In this document: positions 41,463 through 50,901 of the stretch, one piece after another
How positions within the stretch are numbered: position 1 is the stretch's first letter
How the letters are laid out: each line of letters opens with the position of its first letter
DNA from: Enterobacter asburiae
GTDB taxonomy: Bacteria; Pseudomonadota; Gammaproteobacteria; Enterobacterales; Enterobacteriaceae
Assembly (NCBI RefSeq): GCF_007035645.1
Contig: NZ_AP019632.1
Span: 1,364,001 to 1,428,000 of the forward strand
DNA: 64,000 nucleotides
Direction: 5' to 3'
Translations under genes and position numbers: made by a program
The notes under the pieces: generated by a model
The model's input: only the letters and a program-made list of their open reading frames with translations
The model's database searches: none
Told to the model about the DNA's origin: nothing

Positions 41463-41795
41463 ATGCAGGCCGGGAAATTACGGCACCAGGTAACAATCCA
41501 GGAGCCGGTGACGGCACAGAATCCTGATACAGGAGCTGTAAATAAAACCTGGCGTGATGTCGCAATTGTCTGGGCAGAGGTTTACCCGTTGTCTGCCCGT
41601 GAATTTATCGCGGCGCAGGCATCGCAGGGAGAAATCACTACCCGCATAACGATTCGCTTCCGTACCGGGATTACTCGCAAACATCGCATCCTTTTTCGCG
41701 GTGGAATATACAATATCGAAGGTGTTTTACCTGATCCAAAAAGCGGGAATGAATATCTTACTCTTCCGTGTTCAATGGGGGTAAGCGATGGCTGA
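41463..41795 (+). CDS. Head closure protein
   Basis: 110 residues. Beta-rich adaptor (SPP1 gp16 type) with the characteristic start MQAGKLRHQVTIQEPVTAQ, then TWRDVAIVWAEVYPLSARE and GGIYNIEGVLPDPKSGNEYL. Closes the head before tail joining. Overlaps the next gene by 8 bases. Confidence 0.88.
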   Translation: MQAGKLRHQVTIQEPVTAQNPDTGAVNKTWRDVAIVWAEVYPLSAREFIAAQASQGEITTRITIRFRTGITRKHRILFRGGIYNIEGVLPDPKSGNEYLTLPCSMGVSDG

Positions 41796-42273
41796 CAGTG
41801 TCGAATTTAAACTTACTGGTATTGATTCCTTACTTGGAAAACTGGATGCCATACAGAGCGAGACTAAGCGCAAGTCGGGAAGAGCAGCTCTAAGAAAAGC
41901 GGCCAATGTAATTCTTGAACAAGTAAAACAGAATGCCATGCGTTTAGACGACCCTCACACCGCGCGTAAAATCTCCGATAATGCCGCCGTTCGCTGGAAT
42001 AACAGACGCTATAAACAAACAGGTGATCTGGCTTTCCGGGTAGGAATTCTTCAGGGGGCAGTTCTGAAGAAAGATCCAAGCCTGGCAAAAGATGCTCCCA
42101 CGCCACACTGGCGTTTACTGGAGTTTGGTACCGAAAAAATGTCACCTAAACCTTTGGTTAGAGCTGCTGCGAATTCACGCATGAATGAGGTTTTTACAAC
42201 CTTTTCTGTGAACTTTGAAGCCGGTATAGATCGCGCTATTAAGCGAGCTCAGAAAAAGGGAACATCAGCATGA
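41788..42273 (+). CDS. HK97 gp10 family neck protein
   Basis: 161 residues. Neck or tail-completion protein: VEFKLTGIDSLLGKLDAIQS, then AALRKAANVILEQVKQNA and HWRLLEFGTEKMSPKPLVR, the conserved gp10 motif. C-terminal basic tail. Confidence 0.87.
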   Translation: MADSVEFKLTGIDSLLGKLDAIQSETKRKSGRAALRKAANVILEQVKQNAMRLDDPHTARKISDNAAVRWNNRRYKQTGDLAFRVGILQGAVLKKDPSLAKDAPTPHWRLLEFGTEKMSPKPLVRAAANSRMNEVFTTFSVNFEAGIDRAIKRAQKKGTSA

Positions 42274-42638
42274 TAGCTCCAATATTTCCTATATGCTCTG
42301 CCAGTTCTGAGGTTATTAATCTGCTTGGTTCAAGCCCTGTCAGGTTGTATCCATTTAAACTTCAGACGGATCAGGTTGTTTACCCATATGCCGTGTGGAC
42401 AAACATGCCTGGTGGTGGCCCTGAAAACTATTTAAAGCAGCGTCCAGATGCTGACTCATTTTCGATTCAGGTTGACGTATATGCAAAAAGCGAAGAAGAA
42501 GCAATCGCTGTTGCTAAAGCATTACGCGATGCAATTGAACCTCATGCTTATATCGTCAGATGGGGTGAGCAGGACCGGGATGATGAAACCAAAAGTTACC
42601 ACTATTCATTTGATGTCGACTGGATAGTCCCCCGATAA
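42270..42638 (+). CDS. Tail completion protein, DUF3168
   Basis: 122 residues. Joins head and tail (gpU-like). PYAVWTNMPGGGPENYLKQR then FSIQVDVYAKSEEEAIAVAK and a HYSFDVDW end are typical of DUF3168. ATGA overlap with the gp10-type gene. A terminator follows. Confidence 0.85.
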   Translation: MIAPIFPICSASSEVINLLGSSPVRLYPFKLQTDQVVYPYAVWTNMPGGGPENYLKQRPDADSFSIQVDVYAKSEEEAIAVAKALRDAIEPHAYIVRWGEQDRDDETKSYHYSFDVDWIVPR

Positions 42639-42652
42639 AGTAACCTTCAACA

Positions 42653-42675
42653 AACCCGCTTAGGCGGGTTTTTTT
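42653..42675 (+). terminator. Terminator before the tail tube gene
   Basis: AACCCGC-TTAG-GCGGGTT followed by T run, 15 bases after the DUF3168 gene. Confidence 0.83.
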
Positions 42676-42691
42676 ATGTCCGGAGATAACT

Positions 42692-43174
42692 ATGTCTGTA
42701 TTGACGCAGGGAACCCAGTTGTATGGGTTAATTCGTGGGGTGATCCACGAGATTGAATGTATTACCAACTTTAACCCTGGCACCAACCCGGCTGACCAGA
42801 TCGAAGATACTTGTCTTAGTGAGCGTAACAGTAAGAAGTTTAAGAAGGGATTGCGCACGCCAGGGCAAGCTTCGGCAACGATTAATGCCGACCCGAAAAA
42901 CGAATCGCATTTCTTAATGTGGCAACTCGCTGAAGATGACCAATATCAGGATGAAGTCATCCAATGGGCTATTGGCTGGTCTGATGGTGAAAGCGCTCCA
43001 ACGCTGGTTAATGGGGAAATGGACCTGCCACCTGACAGAACCTGGTACACCTTCCAGGCGTATGTCAGTGACTTCCCGTTTGACTGGCAGCAGAACACGG
43101 TTGTAACGACGGCCGCAACTCTGCAGCGCAGCGGAGCTGGCGTCTGGGTTCGTAAGGTCGAATCCGGGAGTTAA
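42692..43174 (+). CDS. Major tail tube protein
   Basis: 160 residues. Forms the tail tube. [60 protein letters not shown]: the pattern of the siphophage major tail family. It is flanked on both sides by intrinsic terminators. Confidence 0.87.
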   Translation: MSVLTQGTQLYGLIRGVIHEIECITNFNPGTNPADQIEDTCLSERNSKKFKKGLRTPGQASATINADPKNESHFLMWQLAEDDQYQDEVIQWAIGWSDGESAPTLVNGEMDLPPDRTWYTFQAYVSDFPFDWQQNTVVTTAATLQRSGAGVWVRKVESGS

Positions 43175-43185
43175 AGATAAAACAT

Positions 43186-43207
43186 GCGGGGGATTACTCC
43201 CGCTTTT
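43186..43207 (+). terminator. Terminator after the tail tube gene
   Basis: GCGGG/CCCGC stem with a loop of about eight bases and a T run, directly after the tail tube stop. Confidence 0.7.
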
Positions 43208-43222
43208 TAATGGAAGATGATG

Positions 43223-43603
43223 ATGAAACTGACGCTCGACACGATTAAAAATGCAGGGGCATTCACCGGTCGTCCGGTAGAGAAGGAGATTGAATGGACC
43301 GATAAGGAAGGTAAAAAACATGTGGCCACGACTTATGTGCGTCCAATTGGATATCATTCTGCTAAGTTTGACATCCTTGCTTTGAGCGGAAAATCAGACG
43401 GGGTGGCTGGTCGTATTGCCTCTTCCATTTGCGATGAGAATGGCGAACCTGTTTTCACTCCTGATGATATTACCGGACATGCTGATCCTGAGCGTGGGGC
43501 CCTCGATGGAAGCCTGACTATTGCCCTCCTTGTAGCAATCCAGGAAGTTAACTCTCTGGGAAAGGAGAGCTCAGTGCAGAAGACGAATTCTGGTGTGAAT
43601 TAG
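43223..43603 (+). CDS. Tail assembly chaperone, G-type short form
   Basis: 126 residues from ATG 43223; two in-frame ATGs just upstream abut the ribosome site (GGAAG). Chaperone that wraps the tape measure protein during tail assembly. In-frame product of a locus with a programmed frameshift: the heptamer GGGAAAG at 43558-43564, positioned as G-GGA-AAG, allows a -1 shift that yields the longer form with the T region. Confidence 0.87.
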   Translation: MKLTLDTIKNAGAFTGRPVEKEIEWTDKEGKKHVATTYVRPIGYHSAKFDILALSGKSDGVAGRIASSICDENGEPVFTPDDITGHADPERGALDGSLTIALLVAIQEVNSLGKESSVQKTNSGVN

Positions 43604-43869
43604 TCCTCAATGGCATAGGTGGAAGGACCATTGCTGAAGCCCAGGAAAAGTTGAGCATCAGGGAATATCAAATCTGGTCAGTGTACCGTTCCAAGTTCGG
43701 CAGCCTTAACCCAATGATGCGCACCGAATGGGCTGCCGGCTTGGTTGCTTCTGTGCTGGCAAACATCAACCGGGGAAAAGATACCCCACCTTTCAGAATT
43801 ACAGACTTCACCCCCCACATCAACGCGCCCGCGATCACTCTCGAAGAGGCCATGAAGGAGTGGACATAA
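43564..43869 (+). CDS. T region of the chaperone, expressed by -1 frameshift
   Basis: Frame -1 to the G gene, entered at the slippery sequence GGGAAAG (43558-43564). The extension starts GELSAEDEFWCELVLNGIGG and continues through LSIREYQIWSVYRSKFGS and MRTEWAAGLVASVLANI. There is no independent ribosome site before the first ATG at 43651. The fusion product would be about 215 residues. Arrangement and slippery site match lambda gpG-T. Confidence 0.85.
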   Translation, partial: GELSAEDEFWCELVLNGIGGRTIAEAQEKLSIREYQIWSVYRSKFGSLNPMMRTEWAAGLVASVLANINRGKDTPPFRITDFTPHINAPAITLEEAMKEWT

Positions 43870-43872
43870 ATT

Positions 43873-46431
43873 ATGGCTGGGAAAAATCTCGGTACACTGA
43901 CAATCGACCTGATTGCAAAAACTGGTGGATTTGTTTCAGGTCTTAATCAGGCAGAACGCGCTTCAGCGAAGTGGAGCAAACAGGTACAGGATGATGCGGC
44001 ATCAGCCAGTGCGGCGCTGGCTGGCATTGGTGCTGCAGCAGTAACTGCAGGTCTGGCTGTTGGTGCTGCTGGCTTTCAGTTACTGAAAAGTACTTCCAAG
44101 CAGATAACCGAAACTGACCGTTGGGCAAAGTCGTTAAGGATATCTACACAGGAGCTTTTAGCCTGGCAGTTTGCTGCAGAAAAGGCAGGCGTATCAGGCG
44201 ATCAGATGGCCGATATCTTCAAAGATATTGGCGATAAAATTGGAGACGCAGTCCTTAATAAATCTGGTGAGGCTGTTGATGCGCTGAATGCTCTTGGCCT
44301 GTCTGCTGAGAAATTATCAAAAGTAAGCCCTGACAAACAACTTCTGGCGATTGGTGAGTCTCTTGGAAAAATCGGCACCAATGCTGAAAAGACAACCATT
44401 CTTGAAAGTCTAGGCAATGATCTTTCAAAACTGCTTCCGCTGTTTGATAACAATAATGAAAAACTGAAACAGTTTATTGATCTGGCGAAAGAATACGGGG
44501 TAGCACCAGACCCTTCCTCTATTGATGACCTGGTAAAGGTAAACCAGTTATTCGAAGATATGGAGGCACAAGTTTCGGGGCTTAAAATTCAGATTGCCGC
44601 AGGCCTGGCAAAAGTTGATCTTACCCCATTGCAAAAGTCTCTGGATAAGCTTCGGGATGTTTTAACCGACCCGGTAGTATTACAGGGACTTGCTGACCTG
44701 GTTTCTGAGGTTGCTCAACTCGCTGGCTGGCTTGTTAAAGCGGCAGCAGGTGCTGGTCAACTCGCCGCAAGTACTGGCAATAGATTTGCGGCTCTGAGCG
44801 GTAAAATTGACCTCAACAACATTGATCAGGTTAATGAGCGCATTGCTTATCTTCAAAAAAATCTTGAGGGAAGAAAGAGTATTTACTCTCAGGATAAATC
44901 AATGTTCTCCTGGTTCACCGGTGGTGATGATAGCGTTAAAGCTCTCAACGATGAGCTGAGTATGCTCATTCAAACCCGAGATAAACTTGCTAAACCAGTT
45001 GTTGGAGCCCTTCCTCTGGGTTCGGCTACTGTTGGAACAGCCGGACAATTTGGACTCCCTCCAGGTCGCACTAACGGTAAAGTTACCCCTGACGCAGGTG
45101 CCAAGAAACTTGAATCTGCATTCAAGGCTCTGGAAACGAGTTATCAGCGCCAGATCGCGTTAATCGACGTCACCGGTAAAAAAAATCAGGAAGTAACCGA
45201 GGTTGAAAAACTCCGGTTCGATTTAACAACAGGCAAGCTAACCGGCATTAATGCCGCCCAGCAGGAGAGGCTTCAGCAGTTAGCTACAGAGGTTGACAGG
45301 CTTAATGCTCTCAAAAAGTCCAATGAGGAAAACCTGAAGCTTGCAGAGTTCGCGGCAAATCTCAGAAAGCAAAATCAAAACGACAAGTCTGCCAATGATG
45401 CGGAGTTCGTTGGTGCTGGTATGGGCAAGAAGACGCGCCAGCGCATGCAGGAACTACTGGATATTCAGAGTGGTTTTCTTGAAAAACAAGCAGATCTTCA
45501 GAAACAGTATCAGAGTGGAGACATTACAAAATCCCTCTATGACAAAGAAACGCAGGAGCTACAGGACGCTCTGAATGAACGTCTGGAAATACAGGAGGAC
45601 TACTACCTAAAATCTGATGACAAGATGGGCGACTGGCAAAGCGGAATATTCGACTCGTTGAATGATTATGCTGAGAAGTCATCTGACTATTATCAGATTG
45701 CCGCTGATGGGATGACATCTATCCTTGATAGCGCAACGTCTTCTATAGCAGATAATCTTCAGGATTTAATTACTGGTGCTGAAAGCGTTGGTGATTTCTT
45801 CAGCAACGTTTTTTCTGACCTCGGCCAGATAGTTATTAAAACCCTTACGGAGATGGCCGCCCAATGGCTGGTGTATCAGGGTGTTCAACTGCTTGTCGGT
45901 AAAACTGCTCAGGCTTCCGCAGCAGGAACACTGATAGGTAATGCACAGGCGACATCATTCCAGGCTCAGCTCGCCGCGTACGCATCAACAGCTGCAATCC
46001 CTATCGTTGGTCCAGCACTAGCGCCTGCTTCTATGGCTGCCGCAGCAGCTATCACCGCTCCCCTGGTTGCTGGTGTAAGCGTATCAGCTCTTTCTGGTAT
46101 GGCACACGATGGCATGGACAGCGTGCCAGAAACAGGGACTTGGTTATTACAGAAAGGTGAAAGGGTTACTACAGCTAAAACCAGTGCAAAACTGGATGCC
46201 ACTCTGGATCGTGTTAATAAACAATCATCAGCACAGCAGGCAGGAAATGTTACCGTTCCTATCGAGATTCATGGTGACCCTGACCAGCGTACGCTGTTAC
46301 TGATAGAGGATGCTGTGAAACGTGGCGCAGCTCTTGGTCATCAGATGACGGCTAACGATCTTTCTGCCGGAACCGGTAAAGCTTCGAAAGCTCTGAATAG
46401 TGGATGGACTGCATCGAGGAAGAGGGGCTAA
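43873..46431 (+). CDS. Tape measure protein
   Basis: 852 residues. Sets tail length. N-terminal LGTLTIDLIAKTGGFVSGLN, then helical and Ala-rich stretches, two hydrophobic patches (about 45-65 and 690-740), and long coiled-coil regions around 410-600. It follows the chaperone by 3 bases and overlaps the next gene by one. The gene length predicts a tail of roughly 120-130 nm at 0.15 nm per residue, an estimate only. Confidence 0.93.
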   Translation: MAGKNLGTLTIDLIAKTGGFVSGLNQAERASAKWSKQVQDDAASASAALAGIGAAAVTAGLAVGAAGFQLLKSTSKQITETDRWAKSLRISTQELLAWQFAAEKAGVSGDQMADIFKDIGDKIGDAVLNKSGEAVDALNALGLSAEKLSKVSPDKQLLAIGESLGKIGTNAEKTTILESLGNDLSKLLPLFDNNNEKLKQFIDLAKEYGVAPDPSSIDDLVKVNQLFEDMEAQVSGLKIQIAAGLAKVDLTPLQKSLDKLRDVLTDPVVLQGLADLVSEVAQLAGWLVKAAAGAGQLAASTGNRFAALSGKIDLNNIDQVNERIAYLQKNLEGRKSIYSQDKSMFSWFTGGDDSVKALNDELSMLIQTRDKLAKPVVGALPLGSATVGTAGQFGLPPGRTNGKVTPDAGAKKLESAFKALETSYQRQIALIDVTGKKNQEVTEVEKLRFDLTTGKLTGINAAQQERLQQLATEVDRLNALKKSNEENLKLAEFAANLRKQNQNDKSANDAEFVGAGMGKKTRQRMQELLDIQSGFLEKQADLQKQYQSGDITKSLYDKETQELQDALNERLEIQEDYYLKSDDKMGDWQSGIFDSLNDYAEKSSDYYQIAADGMTSILDSATSSIADNLQDLITGAESVGDFFSNVFSDLGQIVIKTLTEMAAQWLVYQGVQLLVGKTAQASAAGTLIGNAQATSFQAQLAAYASTAAIPIVGPALAPASMAAAAAITAPLVAGVSVSALSGMAHDGMDSVPETGTWLLQKGERVTTAKTSAKLDATLDRVNKQSSAQQAGNVTVPIEIHGDPDQRTLLLIEDAVKRGAALGHQMTANDLSAGTGKASKALNSGWTASRKRG

Positions 46432-46904
46432 TGGCTATCACAACCAATATCAACTATCCGCACGACTCGCTTCCTGTCCCTCTTCAGGAGGGATATGGAT
46501 TAAAGCCGGTAAGCCCGTTACTCAGAACGTCATTAACTTCAGGTCGAGCAAGACAGCGTAGACGCTATATGTCTACCCCGACAATGGCCAGTGTCACATG
46601 GACATTCACTGATATGGAGGCCCAGGCGTTTGAGGCATGGTTTCGTGATGCAATAACTGACGGCTCAGCATGGTTCAATATGAAGCTACGAACACCTGGA
46701 GGCGAGTCTTCAAAGGTTTGTCGCTTCACTGATATCTATCAGGGGCCAAACATCATAGGGGGAAACTACTGGCAGTACACCGCAGAGTTAGAACTCTATG
46801 ATCGTCCGATTGTTCTTCCTCCGCCATGGGGCCAGTTCCCGGAATTTATTACCGGGATGGATATTATCGACATTGCGCTTAACAGGGAGTGGCCAGCAGC
46901 ATGA
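46431..46904 (+). CDS. Minor tail protein
   Basis: 157 residues from ATG 46431 (TAATG overlap). Pattern GYGLKPVSPLLRTSLTSGRA then TFTDMEAQAFEAWFRDAITD and NYWQYTAELELYDRPIVLPP, seen in tail genes between tape measure and tip proteins of lambdoid siphophages. Predicted distal tail or tail-tip hub partner; the exact role is unknown. Confidence 0.75.
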   Translation: MAITTNINYPHDSLPVPLQEGYGLKPVSPLLRTSLTSGRARQRRRYMSTPTMASVTWTFTDMEAQAFEAWFRDAITDGSAWFNMKLRTPGGESSKVCRFTDIYQGPNIIGGNYWQYTAELELYDRPIVLPPPWGQFPEFITGMDIIDIALNREWPAA

Positions 46905-47383
46905 CGGTATTAAACAGGCTCTATGCCAGCAGTGGTGATGAGGTGATCATTGATACCCTGCAAATAACAGTGGGCGGCGTCGATTACTGGTTAACGCGTG
47001 GCTGGGACGATATCACGGTGACACTGGAAAATGGGCAACAGGAAACGTTCACCGGCTCTGCGATTGATATCGCCTTACCAGCCAGAAACGCTGATGGTAC
47101 GCAGGACCTGAAATTTGCCATCAGCAATATTGACGGGGTGGTTTCAACGGCTATCAGAAACGCGCTTGATAATCTGAGCAATGCCAGCCTGACATTCAGG
47201 CGTTACGTTTCATCTGACCTTACCGCACCCGCTGCACCTCCTTATACGCTGGCGATTAAAGGCGGGTCATGGACTGCTACCGAGGTGCAGATTACAGCAG
47301 GCTATATGAATATCCTTGATACCGCGTGGCCCCGTTACCGTTACACACTCCCTGACTTCCCTGGTCTTCGTTATCTGACGTAA
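46901..47383 (+). CDS. DUF1833 tail protein
   Basis: 160 residues from ATG 46901 (ATGA overlap). NRLYASSGDEVIIDTLQITV and GWDDITVTLENGQQETFTG, with the end WPRYRYTLPDFPGLRYLT, match DUF1833 proteins of the tail tip region. Likely functions like lambda gpL. Confidence 0.82.
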   Translation: MTVLNRLYASSGDEVIIDTLQITVGGVDYWLTRGWDDITVTLENGQQETFTGSAIDIALPARNADGTQDLKFAISNIDGVVSTAIRNALDNLSNASLTFRRYVSSDLTAPAAPPYTLAIKGGSWTATEVQITAGYMNILDTAWPRYRYTLPDFPGLRYLT

Positions 47384-47392
47384 GGACTGCTC

Positions 47393-47773
47393 ATGTTTGA
47401 TCCAGATAAATACCGTTCAGTCACCTGGCTGAAGGGCGGCCGCGTTTACCCTGAACTTGACTGTTTCGGGATAGTGAACGAAATCCGTAGTGACCTTAAT
47501 TTGCCTCTGTGGCCTGAGTTCGCCGGGGTAACAAAGGATAATGACGGCCTTGACAGAGAAGCGCGCGGGCTGATGTCAGAGCTCACAAAATGCGATCCAG
47601 CACCAGGGGCGGGGATTGCATGCTATTCGGGTGGGATGGTAACGCATGTAGCTATTGTCGTGGATATTGGCGGTTCGCTTTATGCTGCTGAGTGCAACCC
47701 TAAATCCAACGTCACATTCCTCCCCCTGTCACGCTTTGAGAGTCGTTTTGTGAAAGTGGAGTATTACCAGTGA
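47393..47773 (+). CDS. NlpC/P60-type tail tip peptidase
   Basis: 126 residues. The catalytic Cys lies in LDCFGIVNEI (residues about 22-31) and the His in MVTHVAIVVDIG; a third residue follows near AECNPKSN. Probably acts on peptidoglycan during entry or shapes the tip, like gpK. It overlaps the tip protein gene by 4 bases. Confidence 0.86.
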   Translation: MFDPDKYRSVTWLKGGRVYPELDCFGIVNEIRSDLNLPLWPEFAGVTKDNDGLDREARGLMSELTKCDPAPGAGIACYSGGMVTHVAIVVDIGGSLYAAECNPKSNVTFLPLSRFESRFVKVEYYQ

Positions 47774-50700
47774 CAATCAGAATCTACCCGTCAAGGCTGC
47801 CAGGTGAGCCGCTGGAAACTCACGAAAATGATGACGTAAGCCTTTCAGGCTGGCTAACTGAAAACGTTGAAGGGTGGACTCTCGAAAGAGAACATCCAAT
47901 TTCAGTTGAAGTAAACAACAAGCCAGTGCCACCAGACCAGTGGGAAGGCTTGATTCTTCACCAGGAAACTGACGTTAAAATCTATCCAGTGCCATACGGT
48001 ACAGGTCTGGAGATAGCTGCATGGGCCGCAGTTGCGGTTGCGGTGGCGAGTGCTGCGTATTCCATCTTTATGATGAGCAATATGCAAACTGGCGGTTACA
48101 GCCAGCCTGGTAATGGCGATCAGATTGACCTCAACCCGGCGAAAGCGAATACCGCCAAACTCGGTGATCCAATTCGTGAAATTTTCGGCAAGTACCGCGT
48201 ATGGCCAGATTACGTTGTACAGCCGGTAAGTCGTTTCGTTAACGAAAAAGACATGATCACCAGCATGTTTCTGAATATTGGAATTGGCCGCTTTGCCATT
48301 CCTGCGACAGAAATGCGTATTGGTAATACCCCGTTCGCTGCTTTTGGGGAAGATGTTTCTTATACCGTCTATCCGCCTGGCGCGGATGTTTCTGCCGATA
48401 CCCGAACCGAGAACTGGTTCAACTCACCAGAGGTTGGAAATACAACATCTGGCACTGCCGGTCTTGATCTTGGTTCAAGCGGTCCTGAGACAGTAAGCGT
48501 TGTCTCAGAGGCGATTTTATTTAATACCAATACGGTTACTTTGATTGGTTCATCGTCCAGTTCTGAAGATACAGAAATTCCTCCTTCCTGGACCACCGGC
48601 ACCATCATTGATATTGAAGCACCTGACACTTATTCCATCGATATCAACAACGGCTACAGCGTAATTTATGGCTCTGTGTCGGAGATGGCTCCGGTTGTAG
48701 GGATGGCCATGACGCTTGAGGTGAATAATGATACGTTTGATTTGTTCGTTGCCGCATATAGCCCAGCAGTTCCAGCGGTACCTGGGGTAGGTGGAAGCAC
48801 AGCGAGTATTGCTGCCAGCGCTTCCCCAACCACTTATGATTTCAGCAGCACCCCTCAGACCTTCACAGTCACCTGGAAAACCATAACGTATACAATTTCC
48901 CTGACCAGTAATTATGTAACGATGAGCGGTCTTGTTAATGCCATAACCAGCCAGCTTGGCTCATCCGGTTTAAGGGCAAGGGATAATTCAGGTAGAGTGG
49001 TCATTGACGAACAAAGCAGCCCGTTTGCTGGTGGATCGATTACCCATAGCACTTTGCCGTTAAGTGTATTTGGAAGCGCTCCGGTTGATACTGCCGGCGT
49101 TAAATCCACTGGTGGCACTGCTGCTGTTCCAGCAAGTATCCGCCTCGCTTACGATTCAGCAACCGGAACGAAATTTGCCGGAATACCTGTCGGGGCTCAG
49201 CGTCTGACATTATATCCAACAGAATATAGCTATAAAATTACGTCAATTTCTGGGCTAACCATTACGGTCAGCAGGGTGAAGGTAACTACGGATGGCTCCG
49301 GAAATACAGTCATCACGGACGATCCGACATGGACAGGATTTATTCAGCGTACTGTTCTTGATGGTTCAGTTACTGGCGTAAATGATGACTATGACTGGAT
49401 AGGCCCGTTTCTTACTTGTCCTGATGGCGAGACCACTAACTGTATTGAGGTTAACCTTAACTTTCAGAATGGACTGGCAAAATACAACAGCAAGGGTAAG
49501 AAGCGCTCCAAAACAGTAGGCATTTATATTCAATACCGGATTGCCGGTGCCGTAGACTGGACAACTTTAGAGCTGGAATACACAAGGAGCGTTGAAGACC
49601 AGATTGGTTTTACCAGAGTGATCGATGTTTCTCCTGGGCAGTATGAAATCCGTATGCGAAGGAAAGAAGCACCGGCAGGAGGTTCTACCCGTGATCAGGT
49701 CTACTGGCAGGCGCTACGTTCACGCTTACCTAAAAGGCCAACGAGCTATCGTGATATCACGACGATAGCTCTGAGCATCAGAACAGGCAACAGATTGGGA
49801 GCTCAGTCTGACAGGCGCGTAAATGTCACACCTACACGCCAGTATGATGAGGGCAGTTCCAGAAGTATCAGCGCAGCTCTGTATCATGTGCTCAAGTCGC
49901 TTGGGTATAACGATACTGAAATTGACAGAACAGCGATTGATGCTCTTGAGGAAACTTACTGGACCCCTCGTGGCGAGACGTTTGACTTTGCAACAACGGA
50001 TACGGTTTCGGCACTGGAAATGCTGAAGACGATCACTAATGCAGGCATGGGATATTTCCTTCTTTCTGACGGGATGGCATCAGCTGGAAGGGAAGGGGTA
50101 AAGCCCTGGACGGGTATGATCACGCCACAGGAAACCACTGCCGAGTTGACAACATCTTTCAAGGCACCGAATGAAGATGATTATGACGGCGTTGATGTGA
50201 CATACATTAACGAACTCACCTGGGCAGAGGAAACTGTTCAGTGCCGGTTACCTGATAAACCAACACCTGTGAAAGTTGAGAATTTCAAGCTTGATGGTGT
50301 TCTTAACCAGGATAGAGCGTATCGCATTGGAATGCGGAGGTTGCTTGGGTATCAACTCCAGCGCCTTTCACATGACACATCGACTGAAATGGATGCGCTC
50401 TGTTATGAATTTATGGACAGGGTGATTTTCACGGATGATATACCGGGTAATCAGACGCTAAGTTGCCTGATTGAGAAGATGAGTTATAACAGCAGCATCA
50501 TAACGCTGACACTCAGTGAAGCACCTGACTGGTCCTTCCAAAATCCACGGGTTGTAATTCGTGACCAGGAGGGCATGGCATCAGCGCTGCTTATTCCAAC
50601 CAGGATAGATGACTTCACACTTACCGTCCCTTACAGCAGCTCGTTATCTCCTGAAACATGGATAATGGGCGATCCTTCAGTTGAGCCGCCACGACTGATG

Positions 50701-50847
50701 TTCTGTTCTTCAATCCGTGTAGGCTATGACGCTCTTATAGGTGAAATATCACCGGGAAATGATGGAACGAATGATGTGACCGCAATCCAGTACAACCCAG
50801 CAAAATATCAGTACGACGATGCCTCCTACCCCGGCGATGTCGCTTAG
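47770..50847 (+). CDS. Tail tip / host attachment protein, gpJ-like
   Basis: 1025 residues. N-terminal segment with a ubiquitin-like region (PSRLPGEPLETHENDDVSLS) and a membrane-like stretch (WAAVAVAVASAAYSIFMMSN), followed by the phage-tail_3 tip region (KANTAKLGDPIREIFGKYRV, RQYDEGSSRSISAALYHVLK), and a C-terminal region that closes the tail tip. Receptor binding in this phage is more likely done by the esterase tailspike that follows. Confidence 0.88.
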   Translation: MTIRIYPSRLPGEPLETHENDDVSLSGWLTENVEGWTLEREHPISVEVNNKPVPPDQWEGLILHQETDVKIYPVPYGTGLEIAAWAAVAVAVASAAYSIFMMSNMQTGGYSQPGNGDQIDLNPAKANTAKLGDPIREIFGKYRVWPDYVVQPVSRFVNEKDMITSMFLNIGIGRFAIPATEMRIGNTPFAAFGEDVSYTVYPPGADVSADTRTENWFNSPEVGNTTSGTAGLDLGSSGPETVSVVSEAILFNTNTVTLIGSSSSSEDTEIPPSWTTGTIIDIEAPDTYSIDINNGYSVIYGSVSEMAPVVGMAMTLEVNNDTFDLFVAAYSPAVPAVPGVGGSTASIAASASPTTYDFSSTPQTFTVTWKTITYTISLTSNYVTMSGLVNAITSQLGSSGLRARDNSGRVVIDEQSSPFAGGSITHSTLPLSVFGSAPVDTAGVKSTGGTAAVPASIRLAYDSATGTKFAGIPVGAQRLTLYPTEYSYKITSISGLTITVSRVKVTTDGSGNTVITDDPTWTGFIQRTVLDGSVTGVNDDYDWIGPFLTCPDGETTNCIEVNLNFQNGLAKYNSKGKKRSKTVGIYIQYRIAGAVDWTTLELEYTRSVEDQIGFTRVIDVSPGQYEIRMRRKEAPAGGSTRDQVYWQALRSRLPKRPTSYRDITTIALSIRTGNRLGAQSDRRVNVTPTRQYDEGSSRSISAALYHVLKSLGYNDTEIDRTAIDALEETYWTPRGETFDFATTDTVSALEMLKTITNAGMGYFLLSDGMASAGREGVKPWTGMITPQETTAELTTSFKAPNEDDYDGVDVTYINELTWAEETVQCRLPDKPTPVKVENFKLDGVLNQDRAYRIGMRRLLGYQLQRLSHDTSTEMDALCYEFMDRVIFTDDIPGNQTLSCLIEKMSYNSSIITLTLSEAPDWSFQNPRVVIRDQEGMASALLIPTRIDDFTLTVPYSSSLSPETWIMGDPSVEPPRLMFCSSIRVGYDALIGEISPGNDGTNDVTAIQYNPAKYQYDDASYPGDVA

Positions 50848-50862
50848 ATAATAGTTGATAAC

Positions 50863-50887
50863 AAACCCGCTTCGGCGGGTTTTTTTA
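50863..50887 (+). terminator. Terminator between tail tip and tailspike genes
   Basis: AAACCCGC-TTCG-GCGGGTTT with T run. Very similar to the one at 42653-42675. Confidence 0.85.
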
Positions 50888-50901
50888 TTTCTGAGGAAGC
50901 T

